Shown: positions 1 to 7,952, counted from the first letter of the stretch. The stretch: DNA of 64,000 bases from CBFHSF01 sp965658445 (GCA_965658445.1 CBFHSF010000002.1:124001-188000); one strand, 5' to 3'. A program made the numbers and translations. The notes: generated by a model not told the origin, from the letters alone.

Positions 1-1
1 A

Positions 2-121
2 CTCAAAGAGTTCGGTGCCAGTAGATATACACGCAAGGGAGTGATTTTGTTCTATTCCACTCAAAAACAATTGGATGAACCCCTAGATACCCTCCGTAAA
101 AACCGCCAGAATAAGCACTGA
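2..121 (+). CDS. C-terminal end of an unidentified protein (partial)
   Basis: An open frame runs in from the left edge and ends at the TGA at 119-121, giving 39 residues that end in KNRQNKH. It contains the phrase GASRYTRKGV followed by ILFYSTQ. I do not recognise the family from this fragment. It lies on the same strand as the SDR gene that starts 113 bases downstream, but the AT-rich spacer suggests that the SDR gene may have its own promoter. Confidence 0.45.
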   Translation, partial: LKEFGASRYTRKGVILFYSTQKQLDEPLDTLRKNRQNKH

Positions 122-234
122 AACAACCATTGTTTAAGTTATTGTTTGCGGGGCGTAAAGACGGTTTCAAAAATAGTATTTTCGAAGCTATAATTGTTTT
201 ACTTTCACTTTATCAATCATGCTGAAATCAGCTC

Positions 235-1032
235 ATGAAGATCAATAATCAAATCGTGTGGATTACCGGAGCCTCTTCCGGAATTGGAAAGGCCTTTGCC
301 AAGGCATTATCTGGCATGGGAAATACCTTGATTCTTTCGGCCCGAAGAGAATCTCTTTTGGAAGAGGTTAAATCCCACTGCGGCAATCCCGCAGACTCTA
401 CTCATGTGATTCCCATGGACTTGGCTTCTAATGATTCTATTGAAACCGCCTACCAAAGAGTAGTGAAAGAAATCGGCCTCCCAGACTTTTTGCTCAACAA
501 CGCCGGTATTGGCCAACACGGTAAAGCAGTGGATATGCCAGAAAGCGTTGAGAGAACCGTAATGGAGATCAATTACTTTGGCACCGTAAGTCTCACCAAA
601 AAGCTCCTCCCCCATTTTCTAGAAAGAGGCTCAGGCCGATTCGCTGTGGTGAGTAGCATTGTAGGAAAAATGGGCATGAGTCATCTAGCGGCCTACTCCG
701 CATCAAAATTCGCCCTGCAAGGGTATTTTGAAAGTTTGCGACAAGAAGTGCACGGAACCGGAATTGAAGTGCATCTGATTTACCCAGGGTTTGTCAATAC
801 CGATGTGACCATAAATTCTCTGAATACTTCGGGCGAAAGCCAACAAAAAAACAGTCCCGCCCAAGAAAATGGAATGAACCCCAATGTACTCGCCAAAAAA
901 GCCATTGCAAAAATGGAGGCAGGAAAGGGATCATTTATGATTGGCAAAAGCGAAATCTACGCCGTGTACCTCAAGGGAATCTTCCCCTCTCTTTTGTATT
1001 GGCTCTTGAGGAAGATGAGTAAAAAGGATTAG
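235..1032 (+). CDS. Short-chain dehydrogenase/reductase (SDR) family oxidoreductase
   Basis: This is a classical SDR of 265 residues, an NAD(P)-dependent oxidoreductase with a Rossmann fold. The cofactor loop TGASSGIG is at residues 11-18, NNAG at 88-91, catalytic Ser at 140/141, and the YxxxK pair at Y154/K158. The PGFVNT phrase after strand 6 is also typical. A C-terminal hydrophobic stretch (about 245-258, YLKGIFPSLLYWLL) suggests membrane association, as in the DltE/YqjQ-like branch that acts on lipids or ketones; the substrate cannot be read. ATG 235 is used because the nearby ATG at 219 is out of frame. It is convergent with the next gene, with a 31-base gap. Confidence 0.9.
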   Translation: MKINNQIVWITGASSGIGKAFAKALSGMGNTLILSARRESLLEEVKSHCGNPADSTHVIPMDLASNDSIETAYQRVVKEIGLPDFLLNNAGIGQHGKAVDMPESVERTVMEINYFGTVSLTKKLLPHFLERGSGRFAVVSSIVGKMGMSHLAAYSASKFALQGYFESLRQEVHGTGIEVHLIYPGFVNTDVTINSLNTSGESQQKNSPAQENGMNPNVLAKKAIAKMEAGKGSFMIGKSEIYAVYLKGIFPSLLYWLLRKMSKKD

Positions 1033-1063
1033 CGCATTCTTTGGGGTAAAATGAGAAATCGCT

Positions 1064-1617
1064 TCAGCGCAAGCGCTTGCCCCATACTGATGATTCTACC
1101 GCTTGATACAAAGTAAGTGGACCTGCCGTTCTCCAATTTTCAAATCCTTCCAAGGGCCTAAAATAATGGGTTAGCCCATATTGATGCCATTCGTCCAAAA
1201 CGTGAGGTCGCCACCCAATGGATGCGATGAATCCGTCGGGAATATTCTCCCACCATTCCTGGTAGTAATCGGGAATGTCTGCGTGAAAGTTAAAGACGTT
1301 CTCACCGATAAGGATAAACTTATCTATGCCCTCCTCTATCATGGCTTCAATGATGTCGCGATAGAGTATCATGCAATCGTTAGAAAGTAAGTCGTTCCAC
1401 TCGCCAATAAACTCCAAAATGGTAAAGCCGCGGTCGTAATCTGTGAATAACTGCTTCATATACAAAGTGTCACTACCAAAATAATCCCACTGTGGATGAA
1501 TCACGTGGTTGTAAATGGCATCGGTATAGTATACCTCGCTATTTTCATATTCAAAAAATGGCGACCTTGTATCGCGGTTGGCCAAGTATTTGGACCTCCA
1601 AAGAAAAAAAGGTTCTA
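1064..1617 (-). CDS. Conserved Bacteroidota protein of unknown function, N-terminus lost in an assembly gap
   Basis: The frame reads from the N-run at 1618 to a TGA at 1064-1066. A TTG at 1585 could start it, but the frame stays open upstream and reads EPFFLWRSKYLANRDTRSPF. From memory, that phrase belongs to the N-terminal part of a widespread flavobacterial family of about 170-200 residues, so the true start is probably inside the gap. The protein is rich in aromatic and acidic residues (WDYFGSDTLY, ILIGENVFNFH, EWWENIPDG) and has no signal peptide in the visible part. Its function is unknown. Missing residues are probably about 10-15. Confidence 0.75.
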
Positions 1618-1715
1618 NNNNNNNNNNNNNNNNNNNNNNNNNNNNNNNNNNNNNNNNNNNNNNNNNNNNNNNNNNNNNNNNNNNNNNNNNNNNNNNNNNN
1701 NNNNNNNNNNNNNNN
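1618..1715. other. Assembly gap (98 Ns)
   Basis: A run of 98 undetermined bases covers the start and promoter of the minus-strand gene ending at 1064. Its length is close to that of the other gap (99 Ns), so both may be placeholders of nominal size. Immediately right of the gap the sequence holds a short tandem repeat (TGATGAACT twice at about 1719-1738), the type of sequence that can break an assembly. The remaining spacer to 1895 is AT-rich, and I see no gene in it. Confidence 0.95.
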
Positions 1716-1895
1716 TCGTGATGAACTTGTGATGAACTTCTGTTGTACTTTAAATGAACTAAGATGTACTAAAATAGGTAAACAACTCTTTTAAGCAGGG
1801 GTTATTACAATGTTTTTAATAAGAGCTTTTAGTCATAAAACTTCACAAAACTCGCCTCAGAACACCAAGGCCTTTTAAAAGTCAAAAATCAAACA

Positions 1896-2822
1896 ATGAG
1901 CGAAAGCAAAACCATAGTAATCACCGGAGGAACAGGACTCGTTGGAAGAGTGTTGATTCCCATGCTAACAAACAAGGGATACTCCATAAGAGTTTTGACC
2001 ACACAAAAGATGATTGTGGACAATGCCATATACTATCACTGGAACCCTCAGAATTATGAAATCGATACGTCGGTTTTTGAAGGTGCCACCGATGTAATTC
2101 ACTTGGCGGGCGCTTCCATATCTAAGCGTTGGACCGCTAAATACAAAACGGAAATATACGATTCACGAGTTAGAGGAACGGAAACTCTCCTGAGGGCTTT
2201 GCGCGAAACCAAAGTGGAACTTTCTTCTTTTGTAGGTAGTTCCGCGGTTGGATTTTACCCTTCTAGCTTCGACGCGGCATATACTGAAGATCATGCCCCC
2301 GGCAAGGGATTCTTGGCACGTGTTTGTGACCACTGGGAGAGAAATTACCCCAGCATTGCCGAATTGGGCATCCCTACTTCTTGGATCCGAACGGGCATTG
2401 TCCTGTCCGAAACGGGCGGTGCCCTTGAGCCCATGGCCAAGTCTACTCTTTGGGGATTGGGTTCTCCTTTGGGAACCGGAAAGCAGTGGATGTCTTGGAT
2501 TCACGTTGAAGATCTTTGCAACCTTATGATCTTTGCCATGGAAAATCAACTGGAAGGTCCTTACAACGGCGTGGGCCCAACGGCGCATACTCAGAAGGAA
2601 GTAGGTAAAACATTGGCAAAGGTTCTGAAGCGACCCTTTATCGCACCTCCCGTCCCCGCATTCGCATTAAAACTGCTATTGGGAGAGATGTCTCAATTGG
2701 CATTGATGAGCCAGAACTGTTCCGCGGATAAAATCCGACAGGCCGGTTTCAAATTTCAACACACGGATTTGGAAGGTGCCATCAGGGATGTTTTGGGAAA
2801 TAGGTTTGAAGGGAGTAGGTAA
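1896..2822 (+). CDS. TIGR01777/YfcH-type NAD-dependent epimerase/dehydratase family protein
   Basis: This 308-residue protein is of normal length for the TIGR01777 subfamily of atypical extended SDRs. The nucleotide loop is GGTGLVG at residues 11-17. HLAGASISKRW, the SSAVGFYP phrase and WIRTGIVLS follow in the family's order, and the C-terminal part from about residue 250 fits the DUF1731 domain (ALKLLLGEMSQLAL). The reaction of this subfamily is not well established. ATG 1896 follows an AT-rich leader. The gene ends at the border of the repeat-filled spacer at 2823-3243. Confidence 0.9.
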   Translation: MSESKTIVITGGTGLVGRVLIPMLTNKGYSIRVLTTQKMIVDNAIYYHWNPQNYEIDTSVFEGATDVIHLAGASISKRWTAKYKTEIYDSRVRGTETLLRALRETKVELSSFVGSSAVGFYPSSFDAAYTEDHAPGKGFLARVCDHWERNYPSIAELGIPTSWIRTGIVLSETGGALEPMAKSTLWGLGSPLGTGKQWMSWIHVEDLCNLMIFAMENQLEGPYNGVGPTAHTQKEVGKTLAKVLKRPFIAPPVPAFALKLLLGEMSQLALMSQNCSADKIRQAGFKFQHTDLEGAIRDVLGNRFEGSR

Positions 2823-2894
2823 CGGGGAACGGGCAACGGGGAACAGGGAACGGGTAACAGGGAACAGGGAACAGGTAACAGGGAACAGGGGTTG
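2820..2894. repeat. GGGAACA/GGTAACA tandem run (unit A, copy 1)
   Basis: Nearly the whole interval consists of degenerate 7-8 base units of the form GGGAACA, GGTAACA or GGGCAAC, beginning right at the stop codon of the upstream gene. Related units occur at about 52591-52628 and 52770-52800, again in a spacer and again together with units B and C. The run could be translated, but all frames give only low-complexity peptides, so I treat it as non-coding. Confidence 0.85.
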
Positions 2895-2921
2895 GTTCAG
2901 ACTGCTTCCTAAACGAACTTT

Positions 2922-3076
2922 TTGCCCGGGGCCTCCCGATTCCTATCGGGGGCGCAGGCCCCAGTTTCAATTTCGGGATTTTTGACCACATAACCCATCA
3001 AGTAACCGTTTTCAGACGACACAATTCTACGAAACAAGAAGGAAAAAGGAATTAGGAAAAAGGAATACTTAGTTAT
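2922..3076. repeat. Composite intergenic repeat (unit B, copy 1), with internal stem-loop
   Basis: The left part holds a nested hairpin at 2928-2962: outer arms GGGGCCT/AGGCCCC and inner arms CCCGAT/ATCGGG around TCCT. The middle part (2957-3028) matches 52850-52923, and the right part (2992-3076) is almost identical to 32624-32710, including AAGTAACCGTTTTCAGAC and a GAAGGAAAAAGGAATTAGG phrase. Unit C (ATTCCTCATTCCTTCC, then CAGTCACCAGTCACC) follows at 3105-3160. No protein is evident. Confidence 0.8.
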
Positions 3077-3104
3077 CCCTGCTCAGAAAATCAGCCTCCC
3101 CTAA

Positions 3105-3160
3105 TTACTTCATTCTTCCTCATTCCTCATTCCTTCCCATTCAACCAGTCACCAGTCACC
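3105..3160. repeat. CATTCCTCATTCCTT / CCAGTCACCAGTCACC repeat (unit C, copy 1)
   Basis: This is a short pyrimidine-rich tandem (CATTCCT units) followed by a doubled CCAGTCA. A close relative with both parts is at 52690-52731, and one with the CATTCCT part is at 32743-32785. It always occurs in the same spacer as units A and/or B. Confidence 0.7.
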
Positions 3161-3164
3161 AAAA

Positions 3165-3190
3165 TAAAAAAGGACGGCTTTCGCCGTCCT
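3165..3190 (-). terminator. Intrinsic terminator of the yceI-like gene
   Basis: GGACGGC and GCCGTCC pair around TTTC (stem 3172-3189). Read on the minus strand, the hairpin is followed by an uninterrupted T run (plus-strand AAAAAA at 3165-3170). It lies 54 bases beyond the stop of the minus-strand gene at 3244. A weaker CCCC-TTGC-GGGG hairpin sits between them at 3198-3209. Confidence 0.85.
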
Positions 3191-3243
3191 CTTCTGGCCC
3201 CTTGCGGGGGTATATAGAAAAGTAATCTAAGCAATCGCAGGTA

Positions 3244-3915
3244 TTACATCCCCGCTTTTACGTTTAGAGTCAACAAGATGTTGTCATCGATAAGCTTGTC
3301 TTTTGCCAATCCTTCGATGCCGGTAGAACCGTACATAACACCCCATTGCTTTCTGTCAATGCTGAATTCTGGAGCCATGATTGAAGCCATATCGCCTTCA
3401 ACAGATACTGTGGCAGGGAAAGAGATGTTCTTTGACTCTCCTCTCATGGTCAAGTTACCAGAGATAACTGCATTGGTTCCTTTTTCTGCGTTCTCTTCCC
3501 AAGCGATGTCAGTAATTTCGAACATAGCCATTGGGTAGTTTGCAACGTCAAAGAAATCAGCAGAAGCCAAGTGACCTACCAATTTAGCTTGGTTGTAGTC
3601 TCCTTCTTCTGGGAGATCTGTGTTCTTGATGGTGTTCATGTCCATTTCGAACTTACCTCCTACTACTTTGTCTCCTTCAACGAAAACTTTACCAGCGGTT
3701 ACGTCCAAAGTTCCCTCGTGACGACCGTCAGCGAACGTCTTAAATCCAACCCAAGTAATTTCTGCGTCGTTAGCAGCCAATTCTAGAGTCTTATTAGTAA
3801 CCTCTGTTTTTACTTCTTTAGCGTCTGTAGTTTCTACAGTTTCTTCTGGGGCAGAGCTACATGCTACTAGGGATACAGCAACGGCTCCTACAAATAGATT
3901 CTTAATGTTTTTCAT
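3244..3915 (-). CDS. YceI-family lipoprotein
   Basis: YceI proteins are lipocalin-like barrels of the cell envelope that bind long isoprenoid lipids. The chain starts MKNIKNLFVGAVAVS and has a lipobox ending in LVAC, so it is a predicted lipoprotein of about 223 residues. The YceI domain follows from about residue 45 (ITWVGFK, then HEGTLDV, GGKFEMDMNTI and HLASADFFD). I place the start at ATG 3915; a GTG lies just upstream at 3918 but would add only one residue. A two-part promoter is visible upstream (3951-3982) and a terminator downstream, so this is a monocistronic unit. The residues after the Cys (SSAPEE) are acidic only from position +5. Confidence 0.92.
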   Translation of the reverse strand: MKNIKNLFVGAVAVSLVACSSAPEETVETTDAKEVKTEVTNKTLELAANDAEITWVGFKTFADGRHEGTLDVTAGKVFVEGDKVVGGKFEMDMNTIKNTDLPEEGDYNQAKLVGHLASADFFDVANYPMAMFEITDIAWEENAEKGTNAVISGNLTMRGESKNISFPATVSVEGDMASIMAPEFSIDRKQWGVMYGSTGIEGLAKDKLIDDNILLTLNVKAGM

Positions 3916-3950
3916 CACTTTATTTTTTTTGATGGTTTGATTGAACGAGG

Positions 3951-3982
3951 CAAATGTAAATAATAAATGTTATAACATCAAA
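3951..3982 (-). promoter_or_regulatory. Bacteroidota-type promoter of the yceI-like gene
   Basis: Read on the minus strand, TTTG at 3982-3979 is followed after 20 bases by TACATTTG at 3958-3951. This fits the flavobacterial consensus TTG-N17-23-TAnnTTTG. Transcription would start near 3944, leaving a leader of about 30 bases. Confidence 0.65.
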
Positions 3983-4120
3983 GTCTAAACTCTAAAAAAT
4001 TATTAAGTCATTATTACTGAACTTTTACCGTCGACTAGATTTGGTAAACGAAAAATAAATAATTGAGACAATCGCCAAAGTGTCCAACTAGGAGACTCAA
4101 CGTAAAGAATGGATTATTGT

Positions 4121-6046
4121 TTAGTCTTCTTGTTTAGAAAACTGCATTTCGTACAAGGTATGATAGGCACCTTTGGCCTTGAGAAGCTCGTCGTGAGTCC
4201 CCTCTTCCACCACTTTACCCGCCTCAAGAACTACAATCTTGTCCGCTTTTTGAATAGTGGCTAGACGGTGTGCAATGATTACAGATGTGCGATCCTTAGT
4301 AAGAACATCAATGGCGTTCTGAATCAATTCTTCCGTGTGGTGATCAATAGAACTGGTGGCTTCATCCAAAATCAATACAGAAGGATTGGTCACGTAAGCT
4401 CTTAAGAAGGCGAGCAACTGACGTTGCCCCGCAGAGAGCATCCCTCCTCTTTCTTTAACGTCGTAGTTATAACCGCCGGGCAATTCTTTAATAAAGGAAT
4501 CTACTCCAATGATTTTCGCCGCCTTCTCCACTTCGGCAAAGTCCATCTCTTCCTTGAGGGTAATGTTGTTGAGAATGGTATCGCTAAAGAGAAACACATC
4601 TTGAAGTACCAAGGCAAATTGCTTTCTGAGCTCCGAGAGTTTTACCGTGGAGANNNNNNNNNNNNNNNNNNNNNNNNNNNNNNNNNNNNNNNNNNNNNNN
4701 NNNNNNNNNNNNNNNNNNNNNNNNNNNNNNNNNNNNNNNNNNNNNNNNNNNNTATCCGTGTCATCTACTGCGATCAATCCCTTTTGATGCTCGTAAAACC
4801 TCAAAAGCAAACTGATGATGGTGGACTTCCCAGCGCCAGTAGCTCCAACGATGGCTAGTGTTTGACCAGGCTCAACGGCAAAGGACACCCCTTTGAGGAT
4901 GGGATCATTGGGATTGTATGAAAACTCCACGTCTTTGAATTCAATCTTACCCTTTACCTCTTTTAAGTCATCCCCTTTCTCAGTCTCGGTATCGGATTGG
5001 TTCTCCAATAATTTAAATACGCGCTCTGATGCCACCATTCCCATCTGTAGTGTATTGAATCTATCCGCCAATTGTCTCAACGGACGATACAACATGTTAA
5101 TGAAAATGATAATGGAGGTAATATCTCCCAAGGTGATAAAGAGATCTTCTGGAGGCAATTGCCAATCCATCATTCCGTAGAACACGCGCTTTAAAGACCA
5201 CGACTCGGTTTGTTGAACGGCAGCGACACCACCATACCAAACCGCAAGTCCAATACTCACTGCACTGAGAACCTCGATGATGGGTAGGAAAATAGAGAAA
5301 TACCAAATGGAGCGAATGTTGGCCTTTCTGTGTTTGTCATTGATGTCTTGAAACTTGGCAAACTCTGCCTCTTCGCGATTAAAGAGTTGCACGACATTCA
5401 TCCCTACGATGTGTTCCTGAACAAAGGCGTTAAGAGCCGCCACCTGATTTCTCACATCACCAAACGTCTTTTTAATGGCGCGCTGAAACCAACGTGTTGC
5501 CACGAAGAGAAGTGGAACCACAGAGAGGGCAATTAAAACCAACTTCACATCGAAGGCCCAGAACATCACGGCGACCATCACGGCAATCTTAAAGAGATCT
5601 CCGAAAATAACGAGTAATCCCTGAGAGAATATTTCAGCAATGGTTTCGATATCACTAACCGCTCTAGTCACTAGCGTACCAATGGGAGTTTTGTCGAAAA
5701 ATGCCAACTTAAATTTGAGCAAGTGTTCGTACAATTGGATTCTAATGTCCCTGATAATGGACTGCCCCAGGTAATTAGCAGCATAGGTGAAGAAAAATTG
5801 AATCAGCGCCTCCAACAGCAATAAGCCCACCATTAAAAGGGTAACCCACATCAAACCTTCTGAATCAAAATTCGCGATGTAATCATCGATGGCAATCTTG
5901 ATCAGCAGCGGTCTTACCGTACTTAGTGCTCCTAAGACGATAGTGGTCACCAAGGCCAAATAGAAGATCACTCGATACGGCTTTAGGTATCCAATAATCT
6001 TTCTCAACAGACCGAGGTCAAAGGCTTTTCCGCTTACTTCTGACAT
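4121..6046 (-). CDS. MsbA-type ABC exporter, membrane and ATPase domains fused (contains assembly gap)
   Basis: This is a half-size exporter with an N-terminal six-helix ABC transmembrane domain (about residues 15-330) and a C-terminal ATPase domain: Walker A GATGAGKST, signature LSAGQRQLL, Walker B VLILDEATSSID and the switch His in IIAHRLATI. It would act as a dimer in the inner membrane, exporting lipid or drug-like substrates; MsbA-like lipid export is possible but not shown. A 99-base N-run falls between AVDDTD and STVKLSELRKQ, a region where family members have almost nothing extra, so the real protein is probably about 30 residues shorter than the 641 codons suggest. It lies 17 bases downstream of truA and is probably cotranscribed. 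Confidence 0.9.
   Translation of the reverse strand: MSEVSGKAFDLGLLRKIIGYLKPYRVIFYLALVTTIVLGALSTVRPLLIKIAIDDYIANFDSEGLMWVTLLMVGLLLLEALIQFFFTYAANYLGQSIIRDIRIQLYEHLLKFKLAFFDKTPIGTLVTRAVSDIETIAEIFSQGLLVIFGDLFKIAVMVAVMFWAFDVKLVLIALSVVPLLFVATRWFQRAIKKTFGDVRNQVAALNAFVQEHIVGMNVVQLFNREEAEFAKFQDINDKHRKANIRSIWYFSIFLPIIEVLSAVSIGLAVWYGGVAAVQQTESWSLKRVFYGMMDWQLPPEDLFITLGDITSIIIFINMLYRPLRQLADRFNTLQMGMVASERVFKLLENQSDTETEKGDDLKEVKGKIEFKDVEFSYNPNDPILKGVSFAVEPGQTLAIVGATGAGKSTIISLLLRFYEHQKGLIAVDDTDXXXXXXXXXXXXXXXXXXXXXXXXXXXXXXXXXXSTVKLSELRKQFALVLQDVFLFSDTILNNITLKEEMDFAEVEKAAKIIGVDSFIKELPGGYNYDVKERGGMLSAGQRQLLAFLRAYVTNPSVLILDEATSSIDHHTEELIQNAIDVLTKDRTSVIIAHRLATIQKADKIVVLEAGKVVEEGTHDELLKAKGAYHTLYEMQFSKQED
4654..4752. 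other. Assembly gap (99 Ns) inside the ABC exporter gene
   Basis: 99 undetermined bases keep the reading frame (33 codons) but sit where the ABC fold needs only one to three residues between the DDTD turn and the KLSELRKQ helix. The gap length is therefore probably nominal rather than measured. Confidence 0.95.
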
Positions 6047-6063
6047 TCTTATTTCTTTCTATC

Positions 6064-6804
6064 CTACTCGGGATATTCAATCTTATTTAAATACAAACCA
6101 CAGGCTGGGGCCGATGTTCCGGCTTGGGACCTCTTGCCGGATTGGATGATTTCTTCCATGTCCGAAAGAGAAACTTTTCCCTGTCCTACTTCCACTAAGG
6201 TTCCCACCACGGCTCTTACCATGTTCCTGAGAAACCGGTCCGCTTCAATGTGAAATTCCCAAAGGTCACCATTGGCAATCCACTCGGCGCGGGTAACATC
6301 ACAAAGAGTGGTAGCCGATTGATGCCCCGCCTTGGCAAAGCTTGCAAAATCCTTCACCTGCAACAAGAGAGCTGCGGCTTTGTTCATTGACTCTATGTTC
6401 AAGGGGCCTGAGTATTGCCATGCCCTGTTGACTTCAAAGGGATTTTTGATCCTGGCCATTTTGTAAACATACCCTCTCTTCACTGCCGAAAACCGAGCGT
6501 GATCATCAGGGCTCACAGGGAATATCTTTTGAATCGCTATGGAATCTGGCAAAAACTTATTGAGTTTGTACACCCAATGCGCCGGGTCTTCCATGGGTTT
6601 TTCTAACTCAAAATGTGCCACCATATGAGAGGCGTGAACGCCTGTGTCTGTTCTGCCTGCTCCCACGGTATACACCTCTTCTCTCAGCAGTGTAGACAGA
6701 GCCACATTCAGTGTTTCTTGCACACTGGAAGCGTTGGGCTGAATCTGCCAACCGTGAAAGGAAGTCCCGTCAAAAGAGCAGTGAAGAAAATACCTCTGGG
6801 GCAT
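6064..6804 (-). CDS. truA: tRNA pseudouridine(38-40) synthase TruA
   Basis: TruA isomerises uridines 38-40 in the anticodon arm of many tRNAs. The 246-residue protein has the catalytic motif GAGRTDTGVHA with the nucleophilic Asp at residue 53, the N-terminal strand with FDGTSFHGWQ, and the C-terminal motif FLRNMVRAVVGTL. Length is normal. It is divergent from the phosphoesterase gene, across a 63-base spacer that carries a minus-strand TACATTTG element at 6849-6842, and is followed by the ABC exporter. Confidence 0.97.
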   Translation of the reverse strand: MPQRYFLHCSFDGTSFHGWQIQPNASSVQETLNVALSTLLREEVYTVGAGRTDTGVHASHMVAHFELEKPMEDPAHWVYKLNKFLPDSIAIQKIFPVSPDDHARFSAVKRGYVYKMARIKNPFEVNRAWQYSGPLNIESMNKAAALLLQVKDFASFAKAGHQSATTLCDVTRAEWIANGDLWEFHIEADRFLRNMVRAVVGTLVEVGQGKVSLSDMEEIIQSGKRSQAGTSAPACGLYLNKIEYPE

Positions 6805-6841
6805 ATTTTTAGTTAAAAAAAGTAGACATTTGTTACGACAT

Positions 6842-6849
6842 CAAATGTA
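6842..6849 (-). promoter_or_regulatory. Possible -7 element for truA
   Basis: TACATTTG on the minus strand matches the TAnnTTTG element and lies 38 bases before the truA start. I find no TTG at the usual distance upstream, so the call rests on one element only. Confidence 0.35.
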
Positions 6850-6867
6850 CAAAGTAAATCCTCGGCC

Positions 6868-7392
6868 TTGACGCGTATACTTTTAATTTCTGACACCCAC
6901 AGTTTTATTGACCAAGCCACCTTGGATTTTGTAGACTCCGTGGACGAGGTGTGGCACGCCGGAGACATTGGAACGCTAGAGGTTACTGATGCCTTAAAGG
7001 CGAAAAAACCACTGCGCGCAGTTTGGGGAAACATAGACAACACCAAGATTCGTTCTGAATTTGAAAAAGAGTTGGTCTTTACCCTGGAAGGGGTCAAGGT
7101 TTACATGATTCACATCGGAGGCTATCCTCCGAGATACACTCCCGTCCTCAAGCGAAAGCTGCAAGAAATTAAACCTGACGTATTTATATGTGGGCACAGC
7201 CATATCACCAAAGTGATGTACGACAAAGACCTAAAGTGCCTACATATGAATCCTGGCGCCGCAGGCATTCACGGATTTCACAAAGTCAGGACTCTCCTTA
7301 GGTTTTCACTAGAAGAAGGAGCGGTAAAAGACTTAGAAGTAATAGAACTCGGCAGCCGAAAACTATCGAATGCGGTCGGCACTGCGAATTAA
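6868..7392 (+). CDS. YfcE/MJ0936-type metallophosphoesterase
   Basis: This is a small calcineurin-like phosphodiesterase of 174 residues with a dinuclear metal site: D9 and H11 in ISDTH, AGDIG, WGNID, IHIGG and GHSH. The start is TTG at 6868, chosen because the metal-binding strand begins immediately after it and no in-frame ATG precedes it. The physiological substrate of these proteins is usually unknown. The last 30 bases overlap the end of the convergent DUF4293 gene. Confidence 0.9.
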   Translation: MTRILLISDTHSFIDQATLDFVDSVDEVWHAGDIGTLEVTDALKAKKPLRAVWGNIDNTKIRSEFEKELVFTLEGVKVYMIHIGGYPPRYTPVLKRKLQEIKPDVFICGHSHITKVMYDKDLKCLHMNPGAAGIHGFHKVRTLLRFSLEEGAVKDLEVIELGSRKLSNAVGTAN

Positions 7393-7767
7393 CTCTTCGT
7401 CTTTGATAATGGCTTTGTTGGCCAATGAAAGCAATACAATAACTGCCAAAGGATTGATTAATCCCAAACCAAAGACAACTTGAGGTTCTTCGGGAAGTGT
7501 TGCGTACTCGTATACCATAAACCCAAATACTGCAAAGCTGATAAAGATGGAAAGACGATTGAGAACCACTTGAAGTTTTCTCTTTTTGAAATTGAAAACA
7601 TTTGCCAGTACCATTCCTACTACCAAACCAACCCCTACCATGTATACGGGATTTTCGGTAAGCATTACCGGAACGTCACCTGCTGTCCACATTGGTGCGA
7701 AGAAAATAAGCGCAGCCGAAACTGCCACAGCCACAAGCATATATAGAGTTTGAATTCTCTGTAACAT
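7363..7767 (-). CDS. DUF4293 family membrane protein
   Basis: This 134-residue protein begins MLQRIQTLYMLVA, characteristic of the DUF4293 family of Bacteroidota. Four hydrophobic segments (about residues 6-27, 40-57, 68-88 and 98-117) indicate a small inner-membrane protein. Family members are commonly found next to rho in this phylum, as here, where rho starts 186 bases away on the other strand. Function is unknown. The 3' end overlaps the phosphoesterase gene tail to tail by 30 bases. Confidence 0.82.
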   Translation of the reverse strand: MLQRIQTLYMLVAVAVSAALIFFAPMWTAGDVPVMLTENPVYMVGVGLVVGMVLANVFNFKKRKLQVVLNRLSIFISFAVFGFMVYEYATLPEEPQVVFGLGLINPLAVIVLLSLANKAIIKDEELIRSADRIR

Positions 7768-7873
7768 CGATTCTAAATTTTGAGCAAAAATGAAGATTTT
7801 TTAGGAAATCCAGAGGTAAAACTGGGTTTTCTTTGTATCATTGTATCACACTATCACTACACCAGTCTTCCAA

Positions 7874-7887
7874 CCGATAGAAATCGG
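7874..7887. repeat. CCGAT-N4-ATCGG stem-loop
   Basis: CCGAT and ATCGG pair around AGAA in the spacer before rho. The same kind of hairpin (CCCGA(T/C)-N4-(A/G)TCGGG) occurs at 2935-2950 and 52751-52766. There is no T run, so it is not an obvious terminator. Confidence 0.5.
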
Positions 7888-7952
7888 GACTCGGAAAATC
7901 GTTTTTCACAACGTATCAGAAAGCCAAAAATCAACTTCTAATACAAAATTTC

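Noticed and set aside
1069..1080. 12-base perfect palindrome GCAAGCGCTTGC
   Set aside because: It lies inside the coding end of the conserved minus-strand gene and encodes KRL; there is no T run, so chance is sufficient.
1492..1794. Plus-strand frames reading through the first gap
   Set aside because: They lie opposite the conserved minus-strand gene, cross undetermined bases and have no recognisable domain.
2820..2894. CRISPR-like array
   Set aside because: The units are 7-8 bases with no spacers; CRISPR repeats are 24-40 bases with unique spacers, and no cas genes are present.
2776..2991. Short frames on both strands within the GGGAACA run
   Set aside because: They translate a degenerate 7-8 base repeat into low-complexity peptides and differ in each copy of the repeat.
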